Shown: positions 1-5,825 of the stretch, in pieces | Position numbering within the stretch: position 1 is the first letter of the stretch | Layout: every line of letters starts with the position of its first letter | Assembly (NCBI GenBank): GCA_013152615.1 | Contig: JAADGA010000105.1 | Span: 1,859-7,893, forward strand | Length of the DNA: 6,035 nt | Direction: 5' to 3' | Source: Alphaproteobacteria bacterium | GTDB taxonomy: Bacteria > Pseudomonadota > Alphaproteobacteria > Sphingomonadales > Emcibacteraceae | Notes under the pieces: model-generated | What the model saw: the letters and a program-made list of their open reading frames with translations, nothing else | Database searches by the model: none | What the model was told of the DNA's origin: nothing | Translations under genes and position numbers: made by a program

Positions 1-386
1 ACAAACAGGCTGACCCCGCCATAGGTCAGCACCGCACAGGCGGCAACAACGGCAAAGGCGGCATGTTTTATCCCGAGCTTTTTGACAATCCAGCTGGAAA
101 TACTGTCGGCGGCACCGCTGTCTTCCATCACCTTGCCAAAGATAGCCCCCAGAATGAATATCGGAAACCATGATGAGATAAAGCCGGAAAACCCTTTCAT
201 ATAGCTGACAACATAATCGGCCTGTCCGGGGTCGGCGAGTTGGGGGAAAAGGGCCAGACCGCTCATCACCGCGACGAACAGTGCCGCGAGCGGCCCGGCG
301 ATCATCACATTCACCCCGCGGATGGTCAGGATTATCAGTGATAACAATCCCCCTATCAGACCAATCATACTAAGAATTTCAACCAT
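1..386 (-). CDS. GntP-family permease, N-terminal part (cut by window edge)
   Basis: Reading the minus strand from an ATG at 386-384 gives 128 codons open to the left edge. The peptide is strongly hydrophobic, with likely membrane helices at about residues 7-22, 26-47, 66-86 and 108-128. The stretch from residue 64 (KGFSGFISSWFPIFILGAIF), followed by GKVMEDSGAADSIS and then LTYGGVSLF at the edge, matches my recollection of GntP-family permeases. That family comprises inner-membrane proton symporters for gluconate and other organic acids. The substrate cannot be read from this fragment: the E. coli gluconate carriers look different in detail, so this may carry another small carboxylate. The Shine-Dalgarno is weak (CGGGAA just upstream); a second ATG at codon 7 has none, so I keep the first. 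The gene is divergent from the receptor at 599. The fragment cannot show whether the gene is intact. Confidence 0.8.
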   Translation of the reverse strand, partial: MVEILSMIGLIGGLLSLIILTIRGVNVMIAGPLAALFVAVMSGLALFPQLADPGQADYVVSYMKGFSGFISSWFPIFILGAIFGKVMEDSGAADSISSWIVKKLGIKHAAFAVVAACAVLTYGGVSLF

Positions 387-487
387 GGGATTCCCGGACA
401 AGTGATATATTTTAACTGAACAGGCAACAAGATATTCCTGCAAACCACGGGATATTATGGCGGATTGCGGTGCCGACTGACTATATG

Positions 488-497
488 GACCATGGTC
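488..497. promoter_or_regulatory. Perfect 10-bp palindrome, possible operator
   Basis: GACCATGGTC is a perfect inverted repeat without a spacer; a T/A pair one base further out on each side (486 and 499) extends it imperfectly. It lies about midway between the two divergent genes, where a dimeric repressor or activator could serve both. No regulator family is identified from it, and a 10-bp palindrome can occur by chance. Confidence 0.25.
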
Positions 498-586
498 TAG
501 GGTCACACTGTGGATCAGTCATGATATGGTATTGCCAATAGGAAATTCATGCGCTGTCAACAAGCGTATTTTATTAAAAAAATTTC

Positions 587-593
587 GGGAGAA
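587..593 (+). promoter_or_regulatory. Ribosome binding site that fixes a TTG start
   Basis: GGGAGAA ends five bases before the TTG at 599, with the GGAG core seven bases upstream. It is the only good Shine-Dalgarno near the beginning of the receptor ORF. The first in-frame ATG lies far inside the protein, beyond the signal peptide and plug, so a non-ATG start is required. Confidence 0.7.
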
Positions 594-598
594 AAGCC

Positions 599-2863
599 TT
601 GAAAAAGCAGTTATCACATATCTTGTTATCCTCAATATCCACTCTGGCCCTGATTCCGCTCGGGGTGCTGGTGCTGACGGTGGCGACGCCACTGCCTGCC
701 AGTGCCGCCGGCAAACCTGCTGCGGATAAAGCCAAAACAACAGCAGACAAGGCCAAGCCGGTTCTGGAAGAAATTATTGTGACCGCCCGCCGCCGGACAG
801 AAAGCCTGCAATCGGTCCCGGTTGCCGTTACCGCTTTCAGTGCGGAAAGTCTGGATAAAGCCGGGGCAACGGATATAACCTATCTGGCGCAAAGCACCCC
901 TAATACCACGCTGAAAGTTTCGCGCGGCACCAACAGCACCCTGACAGCGTTCATTCGCGGGGTGGGACAGCAGGACCCGGTTGCCGGCTTTCAGGCCGGG
1001 GTTGGCATCTATCTGGACGGGGTTTATCTTAACCGTCCCCAGGGGGCGGTGCTGCAAATCTATGATATCAAGCGTATTGAGATATTGCGCGGGCCGCAGG
1101 GAACCCTTTACGGCCGCAATACCATCGGCGGCGCGATAAAATATGTCACCAAACGCTTTGGCGATGAGCCACAATTGCGGCTTAAGATCGCGGGGGGTGA
1201 CTATAATCATCTTGATGGCGTGGTCACCGCCTCGACACCGGTAAGTGATAAAGTCAGCGTCGGCGGTTCGCTGGCCTATTTCAGCCGCGACGGCTTTGGT
1301 GTCAACCTGTTTAATGGCCGTCAGCATTATAACAAGGATATATTCGGCGCGCGTATCGGGGTGGAATTTACCCCGAACGAAAATTTCTTTCTGCGTATTT
1401 CCGGGGATTATACCCGGGACATGTCCAACCCGAAGGCCGGTCATCGCCTGACGGTAAGCCGGAAAACCCATGCGCCGATCCTGAGCAATGTCTTTAATAC
1501 CCGCGCCGGGATCACCGGCAAACAGCTGGTTACCAGCGGCGGAATTTCCGCTGCCGCCGAATGGAATGTAACCGAGTCCGTTACCCTGAAGTCAACCACC
1601 GCCTACCGCAAGAATAATACGGTATCGCCGATTGATTTCGATAGTTTGCCCGCCAATGATTTTGATGTCCCGGTTGTTTACCGAAATCATCAATTCAGTC
1701 AGGAAATCCAGTTCCTCTATGAAAGCAAAAGGATTCACAGCATATTCGGCTTCTATTATCTGAATGCCAATGCCTTTGATAATTTTGATGTGATTCTGGG
1801 CGGGCTCGGGGTTACCAGCACGACATTGGGTGATGTTCATACCAATACCTGGGCGTTTTATGGTGAAACCAGCTATGACCTGACCAACACGGTGAGTGTT
1901 ACCCTCGGCGGGCGTTATACCAGTGATAAAAGGACCGCCAAAGTGGTCAAGCAGTTATTTCTGGGCATAGGGTCACCGGATTTTGGCAATAACTCAGCCA
2001 TTTTGCTGCGTGAGTCCGCTAACTTTACCGGCATCCGTACCGATACCAAATTCACCCCGAAAATCAGCATTCAATGGCAACCGTCGGATGATACCAATCT
2101 CTATGCCTCCTACAGTCAGGGGTTCAAGGGCGGCGGGTTTGATCCCAGAGGCAGCAACCTTGCCAAACAGGGCTTTAAACCGGAGATCGTGGATTCTTAC
2201 GAAATCGGGCTGAAATCAAAATTTAATGATGAACGTATCAGCACCCATATTGCCGGGTTTTACAGTAATTACAAGGATATCCAGATTCCGGGATCGGTCG
2301 GCATTGATACAACCGGTGACGGTGTTCAGAATGACTTTGTCGGCACCACCACCAACGCTGGCAAGGCAACGATCTGGGGCATTGAGTTCGAGGGCGTCGC
2401 CCTTATTGGTGAAAATCTGACGGCGAAGGCCAGCGGCGGCTATATCAATGCCAAGTATAATAGCTGGATTGTCAAGAATATAAATATTGCCAACACCAAG
2501 GTATTCCAGAATACCCCGAAATGGAATGGCAATATTTCGCTGGATTATAATTTTTCCGCAACCCTGCTTGAGGAAAAAGGATCAATTGATCTGATCGGCT
2601 CGGTTTCCTATAAGAGCAAGACCTTTATGTTTGAAAATCCGATCCCGCTGCTGGATCAGAACGCCTATGCCCTTATTGACGCCAGTATTGTCTGGACCTC
2701 GGAAGATGGCAAAGTCCAGATTGGCCTTCACGGCAAGAATCTGACCAACAAGGACTATAAGGTTGCCGGTTATAATTTCCCCAGCCTTGGTCTCGAAGGG
2801 GTGGTGTCGGCCTTCTATGGCAATCCGCGGACGGTAACGGCGACGGTTGATCTTAAATTCTAG
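599..2863 (+). CDS. TonB-dependent outer-membrane receptor
   Basis: This 754-residue protein is a complete TonB-dependent receptor, an outer-membrane beta-barrel that imports a ligand using energy passed from TonB-ExbB-ExbD. A signal peptide covers about residues 1-36: MKKQ start, hydrophobic core 9-30, cleavage near ASA. A Lys/Ala-rich linker with two ADKAK copies (42-46, 49-53) leads to the TonB-box-like EEIIVTARR from 57. The plug follows (about 70-190), with LRGPQGTLYGRNTIGGAI at 163-180. The barrel includes YSQGFKGGGFDPRG and ends in TVTATVDLKF, the terminal Phe being the outer-membrane assembly signal. Length and order are normal, and no frameshift is seen. The start is TTG, chosen from the ribosome binding site and intact signal peptide. 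The ligand is unknown: receptors of this sequence type are often named for siderophores, but many serve other substrates. No TonB, FecI/FecR or siderophore gene lies nearby. It is transcribed alone and convergent with the Lrp-type gene. Confidence 0.95.
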   Translation: MKKQLSHILLSSISTLALIPLGVLVLTVATPLPASAAGKPAADKAKTTADKAKPVLEEIIVTARRRTESLQSVPVAVTAFSAESLDKAGATDITYLAQSTPNTTLKVSRGTNSTLTAFIRGVGQQDPVAGFQAGVGIYLDGVYLNRPQGAVLQIYDIKRIEILRGPQGTLYGRNTIGGAIKYVTKRFGDEPQLRLKIAGGDYNHLDGVVTASTPVSDKVSVGGSLAYFSRDGFGVNLFNGRQHYNKDIFGARIGVEFTPNENFFLRISGDYTRDMSNPKAGHRLTVSRKTHAPILSNVFNTRAGITGKQLVTSGGISAAAEWNVTESVTLKSTTAYRKNNTVSPIDFDSLPANDFDVPVVYRNHQFSQEIQFLYESKRIHSIFGFYYLNANAFDNFDVILGGLGVTSTTLGDVHTNTWAFYGETSYDLTNTVSVTLGGRYTSDKRTAKVVKQLFLGIGSPDFGNNSAILLRESANFTGIRTDTKFTPKISIQWQPSDDTNLYASYSQGFKGGGFDPRGSNLAKQGFKPEIVDSYEIGLKSKFNDERISTHIAGFYSNYKDIQIPGSVGIDTTGDGVQNDFVGTTTNAGKATIWGIEFEGVALIGENLTAKASGGYINAKYNSWIVKNINIANTKVFQNTPKWNGNISLDYNFSATLLEEKGSIDLIGSVSYKSKTFMFENPIPLLDQNAYALIDASIVWTSEDGKVQIGLHGKNLTNKDYKVAGYNFPSLGLEGVVSAFYGNPRTVTATVDLKF

Positions 2864-2882
2864 CGCCTTTGCGGCAGCCAAA

Positions 2883-2910
2883 CCGGACAGCTCCTGAAAC
2901 GCTGTCCCGG
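2883..2910 (+). terminator. Hairpin after the receptor gene, possible terminator
   Basis: Arms CCGGACAGC and GCTGTCCCGG pair around a 9-base loop, with one bulged C in the right arm. The hairpin begins 20 bases after the receptor stop codon. No T-run follows, so it is not a classical intrinsic terminator; it may stabilise the transcript end or act with Rho. Confidence 0.4.
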
Positions 2911-2921
2911 CGACAAAATTG

Positions 2922-2952
2922 ATCAAGGGTCAGCTCACGGCTGGCCCTTGAT
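2922..2952 (-). terminator. Strong 13-bp hairpin after the Lrp-type gene, likely terminator
   Basis: Arms ATCAAGGGTCAGC and GCTGGCCCTTGAT form a 13-bp stem with one G/T pair and a 5-base loop. It starts 6 bases beyond the stop of the minus-strand regulator. Read on that strand, the stem is followed by CAATTTTG, a short T-run, so it is better placed to end the regulator transcript than the receptor transcript. It may also block read-through from the receptor side. Confidence 0.6.
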
Positions 2953-2957
2953 GCTGG

Positions 2958-3443
2958 TTAATCGACCAGCTTTTCGAGGGCGTAGCCTTTGAATTTTTTT
3001 GTGGTGGCGAGGGCGACATGACTGCTGATGTTGGCAACACCCTCCATACATTCAATCAATTTATCATTCAGTTCCAGATAACGATCCATATCCGGACAGA
3101 CAATACGCAGAAAATAATCAAAATTACCGCTGACGGTATAACATTCAACAATTTCCGGGAAATCATTGATTGCGGCCTCAAATGTCTTGAAATTGGTGTT
3201 GGTGTGATCATGGAGGCTGACGGTCAGCAATACCGTTACCGTCCGGCAGATCTTGTTGAGATTAATTATCGCCATATAGGAGTCGAGGAACCCCTCGTCC
3301 TCCAGCCGCCGGACGCGCTGCAAACAGGAACTTGGTGACAGGTTAACCTCGGCAGATAAATCATGGTTGGTAATGCGGGCATTATTTTGCAGGATCGAAA
3401 GAATCTTCAAATCAATCCGATCGATGGCTCTTTTTTTGGTCAT
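2958..3443 (-). CDS. Lrp/AsnC-family transcriptional regulator
   Basis: This 161-residue protein has the normal length and layout of the Lrp/AsnC family. The N-terminal winged helix-turn-helix covers about residues 8-60: DRIDLKILSILQNNARI, then the recognition part LSAEVNLSPSSCLQRVRRLE, then EGFLDSY. The C-terminal RAM domain (about 67-150) includes VECYTVSGNFDYFLRI, with the glycine-aspartate pair typical of the effector-binding and oligomer face. Such proteins form dimers to octamers and respond to amino acids. It is divergent from arginase and ornithine aminotransferase, so arginine or ornithine is the likely effector and that operon the likely target; this is inference from position and from known alphaproteobacterial arginine-catabolism regulators of this family. 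The ATG at 3443-3441 has a GGTGGAG Shine-Dalgarno about nine bases upstream. Its candidate promoter overlaps an inverted repeat, suggesting self-repression. A paralogue with another amino-acid effector cannot be excluded. Confidence 0.93.
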   Translation of the reverse strand: MTKKRAIDRIDLKILSILQNNARITNHDLSAEVNLSPSSCLQRVRRLEDEGFLDSYMAIINLNKICRTVTVLLTVSLHDHTNTNFKTFEAAINDFPEIVECYTVSGNFDYFLRIVCPDMDRYLELNDKLIECMEGVANISSHVALATTKKFKGYALEKLVD

Positions 3444-3479
3444 TATGGGCTACTCCACCATTTTATTTTTGACATAATC

Positions 3480-3507
3480 TATTGTTTTTCAATAATTTAA
3501 AACAATA
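3480..3507. promoter_or_regulatory. Inverted repeat, candidate Lrp-type operator
   Basis: Perfect 9-bp arms TATTGTTTT and AAAACAATA flank a 10-base AT-rich spacer, 28 bp in all. It lies 37 bases upstream of the Lrp-type start codon and over its candidate -10 element. The size and AT-rich centre suit a dimer of an Lrp-family protein, whose sites are usually degenerate AT-rich dyads. Binding by the neighbouring regulator is inferred. Confidence 0.5.
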
Positions 3508-3522
3508 TGCCGCAACAATCAA
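3494..3522 (-). promoter_or_regulatory. Candidate promoter of the Lrp-type gene
   Basis: On the minus strand, TTGATT (3522-3517) and TAAATT (3499-3494) are separated by exactly 17 bases, a fair sigma70-type match. Transcription would start near 3487, giving a leader of about 45 bases. The -10 sits inside the inverted repeat at 3480-3507, which fits autorepression. AT-rich DNA makes chance matches common. Confidence 0.4.
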
Positions 3523-3530
3523 GTTCTCCG

Positions 3531-3538
3531 CATAATAT
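3531..3538 (+). promoter_or_regulatory. Possible -10 region of the arginase operon
   Basis: CATAATAT contains CATAAT and TAATAT, both close to a -10 consensus, but no matching -35 is found 16-18 bases upstream. This would suit an activator-dependent promoter. The inverted repeat centred at about 3493.5 would then lie some 50 bases upstream of a start near 3545, a usual activator position. The assignment is tentative. Confidence 0.3.
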
Positions 3539-3572
3539 TCGGGATTTTCTGTAAATTAGAAATTTCATTTTT

Positions 3573-3589
3573 GCTTTGCCATGCAAAGC
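3573..3589 (+). repeat. Perfect 7-bp stem hairpin in the arginase leader
   Basis: GCTTTGC and GCAAAGC pair perfectly around the 3-base centre CAT. The hairpin lies 45 bases before the preferred arginase start, probably within the transcribed leader. An alternative in-frame ATG (3581) begins inside the loop with no Shine-Dalgarno before it. No T-run follows, so it is not a terminator. It could be an RNA structure or a DNA operator. Confidence 0.4.
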
Positions 3590-3634
3590 TATCCACAACA
3601 TACAGAATCAGGCCAGGATAAGGTTTTTTATTAC

Positions 3635-4573
3635 ATGAACAGGAATATTTCATTGATTGGTGTTCCCAGCGACACCGGGGCCGGTCACCGTGGGGCCACT
3701 ATGGGTCCGGAGGCGTTGCGGGTTGCCGGTATTGCCGGAACGCTGACCCGGCTCGGGCTTGAGGTCGAGGACCGGGGTAATTTGTTCGGGCCGAAAAACC
3801 CCGAACAGGCCGCCGAAGGGGGCTATCGCCATTTGCGGGAAAATGTCATCTGGTGCCAGAATATTCAGGAAGCCGTCTTTAACGAGATCAATGAGGGTAA
3901 ATTGCCGATTATGCTGGGTGGGGACCATGCGATGTCGATTGGCTCGATCGCGGCGGTGGCGCGGTTTTGTGCGGCGCGTAAAAAAAATCTGTGCGTTATC
4001 TGGATTGATGCCCATTCAGATTTCAACACCTGCGATACCAGCCCCTCGGGCAATATTCACGGTATGCCGGTGGCGATTACCGCCGGACTTGGCCCGCGGG
4101 AATTGCTCAGCCTTGGCCATAAAATTCCCATGGTGGCCCCTACCAATATTTATCAGGTTGGCATCCGTTCCGTTGATACCGCCGAAAAGCGGCTGGTGCT
4201 TGAGGCCGGGGTCAAGGCCTATGACATGCGCTATATTGATGAAATCGGCATGCGCGAAGTCATGCATAATATTTTGCAGGATGTGAAAGCGAAAGACGCC
4301 TTTATCCATGTAAGCTTTGATGTTGACAGCCTTGACCCGACCATTGCCCCCGGTGTCGGCACCACGATTCCCGGCGGGCTGACCTATCGTGAGGCGCAGC
4401 TCTGCATGGAAATGATCCATGATTCGGATCGGATGATCTCGCTCGACCTTATGGAAATAAACCCGGCACTGGATTTCCAGAACAGCACTGCGAAGCTTGC
4501 GATCGAGCTTGCGGCAAGCCTGTTCGGACGCCAGATACTGCCGCCCCACCCTCGTAAACCCCGGGAGGAATAA
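3635..4573 (+). CDS. rocF: Arginase (L-arginine to L-ornithine + urea)
   Basis: This 312-residue protein has the normal length of a bacterial arginase of the ureohydrolase family, a cytosolic enzyme with two Mn ions. Metal ligands appear in order: His98 in LGGDHAMSIGS, Asp125/His127/Asp129 in WIDAHSDFNT, and Asp229/Asp231 in SFDVDSLDP. Asn131, Ser138 and His142 (in FNTCDTSPSGNIHGMPV) match the arginine-binding residues and the proton-shuttle His of arginases; this favours arginase over agmatinase. Glu274 in DLMEINPALD fits the guanidinium-binding Glu. I chose the ATG at 3635 because MNRNISLIGVPSDTGAG is the usual family start and AGGATAAGG lies upstream, though at a long spacing of about 12 bases. 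An in-frame ATG at 3581 would add 18 residues but lacks a Shine-Dalgarno and sits in a hairpin. It is the first gene of an operon with ornithine aminotransferase, whose Shine-Dalgarno lies in its last codons. The symbols arcA and argI are also used. Confidence 0.95.
   Translation: MNRNISLIGVPSDTGAGHRGATMGPEALRVAGIAGTLTRLGLEVEDRGNLFGPKNPEQAAEGGYRHLRENVIWCQNIQEAVFNEINEGKLPIMLGGDHAMSIGSIAAVARFCAARKKNLCVIWIDAHSDFNTCDTSPSGNIHGMPVAITAGLGPRELLSLGHKIPMVAPTNIYQVGIRSVDTAEKRLVLEAGVKAYDMRYIDEIGMREVMHNILQDVKAKDAFIHVSFDVDSLDPTIAPGVGTTIPGGLTYREAQLCMEMIHDSDRMISLDLMEINPALDFQNSTAKLAIELAASLFGRQILPPHPRKPREE
4563..4570 (+). promoter_or_regulatory. Ribosome binding site of ornithine aminotransferase inside the arginase end
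   Basis: GGGAGGAA is a strong Shine-Dalgarno within the last arginase codons, seven bases before the ATG at 4578. It supports that ATG over the longer reading frame, which is open back into arginase, and points to coupled translation of the two genes. Confidence 0.85.
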
Positions 4574-4577
4574 CCCC

Positions 4578-5783
4578 ATGATCACCCAACAGGATATTAT
4601 CGACCAGACCAATCGCCGCAGCGCCCATAACTATAACCCGCTGCCGCTGGTTCTGGAAAAAGGCCGGGGCATCTGGGTATGGGATAGCGATGGTCATAAA
4701 TATCTCGACTGTCTCAGCGCCTATTCTGCGGTCAATCAGGGCCATTGCCATCCGAAAATTGTCGAGGCGATGGTGACCCAGGCCCGGAAAATTACCCTGA
4801 CCTCGCGCGCCTTTCATAATGACCGGATGGGGCCGTTCCTTGAAAAGCTGTGCCAGATGGCAAAAATGGATAAGGCGCTGCCGATGAATACCGGTGCCGA
4901 AGCGGTCGAGACCGCAATCAAGGCGGTGCGCAAATGGGGCTATGAAATCAAGGGGGTTAGCGATAACAAGGCAGAAATTATTGTGATGCGGGATAATTTT
5001 CATGGCCGCACCATCACCACCATCAGCATGTCTTCCGAAGCCGATTATAAAAGGAATTTCGGCCCGTTCACCCCCGGTTTCCGGCTGATAGACTATAATG
5101 ATCCCGCAGCGCTGGAACAGGCAGTCACCCCCAATACCGTGGCGGTGATCATGGAGCCTATTCAGGGGGAGGCCGGTATCATCATTCCGGACGACGGCTT
5201 CCTCACCAAAGCGCGGAAAATATGCAAGCGGCATAATATATTATTTGTTCTCGATGAAATTCAGACCGGTCTTGGCCGTACCGGCAAGCTGTTCTGTTTT
5301 CAGCATGAGCAAAACGCCACCCCTGACCTGCTTATTGTCGGCAAGGCCTTGAGCGGCGGTCTGTATCCACTGTCGGCCATCCTCGCCTCTGACGAGATTA
5401 TGAGTGTCTTTACCCCCGGTATTCACGGCAGCACTTTTGGCGGCAATCCGCTTGGTGCTGCCGTCGGCCTTGCCGCCTTGCAGGTGATTGAGGATGAAAA
5501 ACTGGCCGAACGCTCCCATATTCTGGGCGATTACCTGATGCGCAAGCTTCAGCTTATTCAGACCAACCGGATTGTTACCATTCGCGGGCGGGGGTTATTT
5601 ATCGGCATTGAGCTTGACCCGTCACTCGGCGGTGCGCGGCGCTATTGTGAAGCCCTGATGAAAACCGGCCTGTTATGCAAGGAAACCCACGATTATGTCA
5701 TCCGGCTGGCGCCGCCGCTGGTGATTGAAAAGGCACAGATTGACTGGATGGTGGAGCAGATTGCCGCTGTGCTTCAGGATTAA
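4578..5783 (+). CDS. rocD: Ornithine aminotransferase (ornithine--oxo-acid transaminase)
   Basis: This 401-residue, PLP-dependent class III aminotransferase moves the delta-amino group of ornithine to 2-oxoglutarate, giving glutamate-5-semialdehyde and glutamate. It resembles ornithine aminotransferases along its whole length: NYNPLPLVLEKGRG near residue 18, YSAVNQGHCHPKIVEA at 49-64, LPMNTGAEAVETAIKAVRKW at 101-120, FHGRT at 141-145, EPIQGEAG at 193-200, LDEIQTGLGRTGK at 225-237, and GKALSGGLYPLSA at 255-267. Lys256 is the expected Schiff-base lysine and Asp226 pairs with the pyridine nitrogen. Tyr19, Tyr49 and Arg144 correspond to the ornithine-binding Tyr55, Tyr85 and Arg180 of the human enzyme, which favours ornithine over acetylornithine or GABA. 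HGSTFGGNP (283-291) supplies the phosphate contact from the partner subunit. It starts four bases after arginase. The reading frame is open 27 codons further upstream, but that part overlaps arginase. The stop codon lies within a small tandem repeat. Confidence 0.95.
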   Translation: MITQQDIIDQTNRRSAHNYNPLPLVLEKGRGIWVWDSDGHKYLDCLSAYSAVNQGHCHPKIVEAMVTQARKITLTSRAFHNDRMGPFLEKLCQMAKMDKALPMNTGAEAVETAIKAVRKWGYEIKGVSDNKAEIIVMRDNFHGRTITTISMSSEADYKRNFGPFTPGFRLIDYNDPAALEQAVTPNTVAVIMEPIQGEAGIIIPDDGFLTKARKICKRHNILFVLDEIQTGLGRTGKLFCFQHEQNATPDLLIVGKALSGGLYPLSAILASDEIMSVFTPGIHGSTFGGNPLGAAVGLAALQVIEDEKLAERSHILGDYLMRKLQLIQTNRIVTIRGRGLFIGIELDPSLGGARRYCEALMKTGLLCKETHDYVIRLAPPLVIEKAQIDWMVEQIAAVLQD

Positions 5784-5803
5784 TACTGTGTTGCAGGATT
5801 AAT
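5767..5803 (+). repeat. Imperfect tandem repeat copying the end of the aminotransferase gene
   Basis: Two 18-base units, 5767-5784 and 5786-5803, match at 16 of 18 positions with a period of 19. Both contain CTGTG, three variable bases, then CAGGATTAAT. The first unit encodes the last residues (part of AAVLQD) and the TAA stop; the second lies just after the stop. This looks like a local duplication, probably by replication slippage. Confidence 0.7.
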
Positions 5804-5805
5804 CC

Positions 5806-5825
5806 GGGCCGAATCAGGCTTTTTT
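5806..5825 (+). terminator. Weak intrinsic-terminator-like structure after the arginase operon
   Basis: GGGCC (5806-5810) can pair with GGCTT (5817-5821) over a 6-base loop, using three GC and two G-U pairs, within the six-T run at 5820-5825. The stem is weak. It lies 22 bases after the aminotransferase stop and overlaps the end of the convergent glycosyltransferase gene. It is the only terminator candidate here. Confidence 0.35.

Larger units (their letters stand above)
387..598. other. Divergent intergenic region between permease and receptor genes
   Basis: This gap of about 210 bases separates two genes pointing away from each other, so it must hold both promoters or activator-dependent versions of them. 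I see no convincing -35/-10 pair for either gene. AT-rich candidates for -10 elements are the TTAAAATATAT-like stretch read on the minus strand near 399-412 (permease side) and the TATTTTATTAAA stretch near 567-578 (receptor side). A 10-bp perfect palindrome lies at 488-497. The only ORF starting here (from 526) is out of frame with the receptor and lacks coding character. No RNA gene is evident. Confidence 0.5.

Noticed and set aside
526..729. A 67-codon plus-strand frame overlapping the receptor start
   Set aside because: It has no good ribosome binding site and runs out of frame through the receptor's signal peptide region; the receptor frame explains this DNA better.
632..1471. A 279-codon open frame on the minus strand within the receptor gene
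   Set aside because: It lies wholly antisense to a well-supported receptor. Its translation lacks recognisable domains and is rich in Arg, Gly and Ile, as expected from the complement of a coding frame.
3018..3338. A 106-codon plus-strand frame opposite the Lrp-type gene
   Set aside because: The minus strand encodes a full-length Lrp/AsnC protein here; the plus-strand product is a mirror frame with no features of its own.
4497..4577. Upstream extension of the aminotransferase frame by 27 residues
   Set aside because: It overlaps the arginase end, lacks a Shine-Dalgarno, and homologous enzymes start near the ATG at 4578, which has a strong GGGAGGAA.
4449..5234. A 261-codon open frame on the minus strand over the arginase/aminotransferase junction
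   Set aside because: It is antisense to two enzymes with complete catalytic motifs, and its His-, Asp- and Gly-rich product has no family signature. Neighbouring antisense frames at 4016-4612 and 3650-4015 are rejected for the same reason.
5796..5805. Perfect palindrome GGATTAATCC after the aminotransferase gene
   Set aside because: It is AT-centred with no loop, partly a by-product of the tandem repeat, and lies between gene ends where an operator would have no obvious use.
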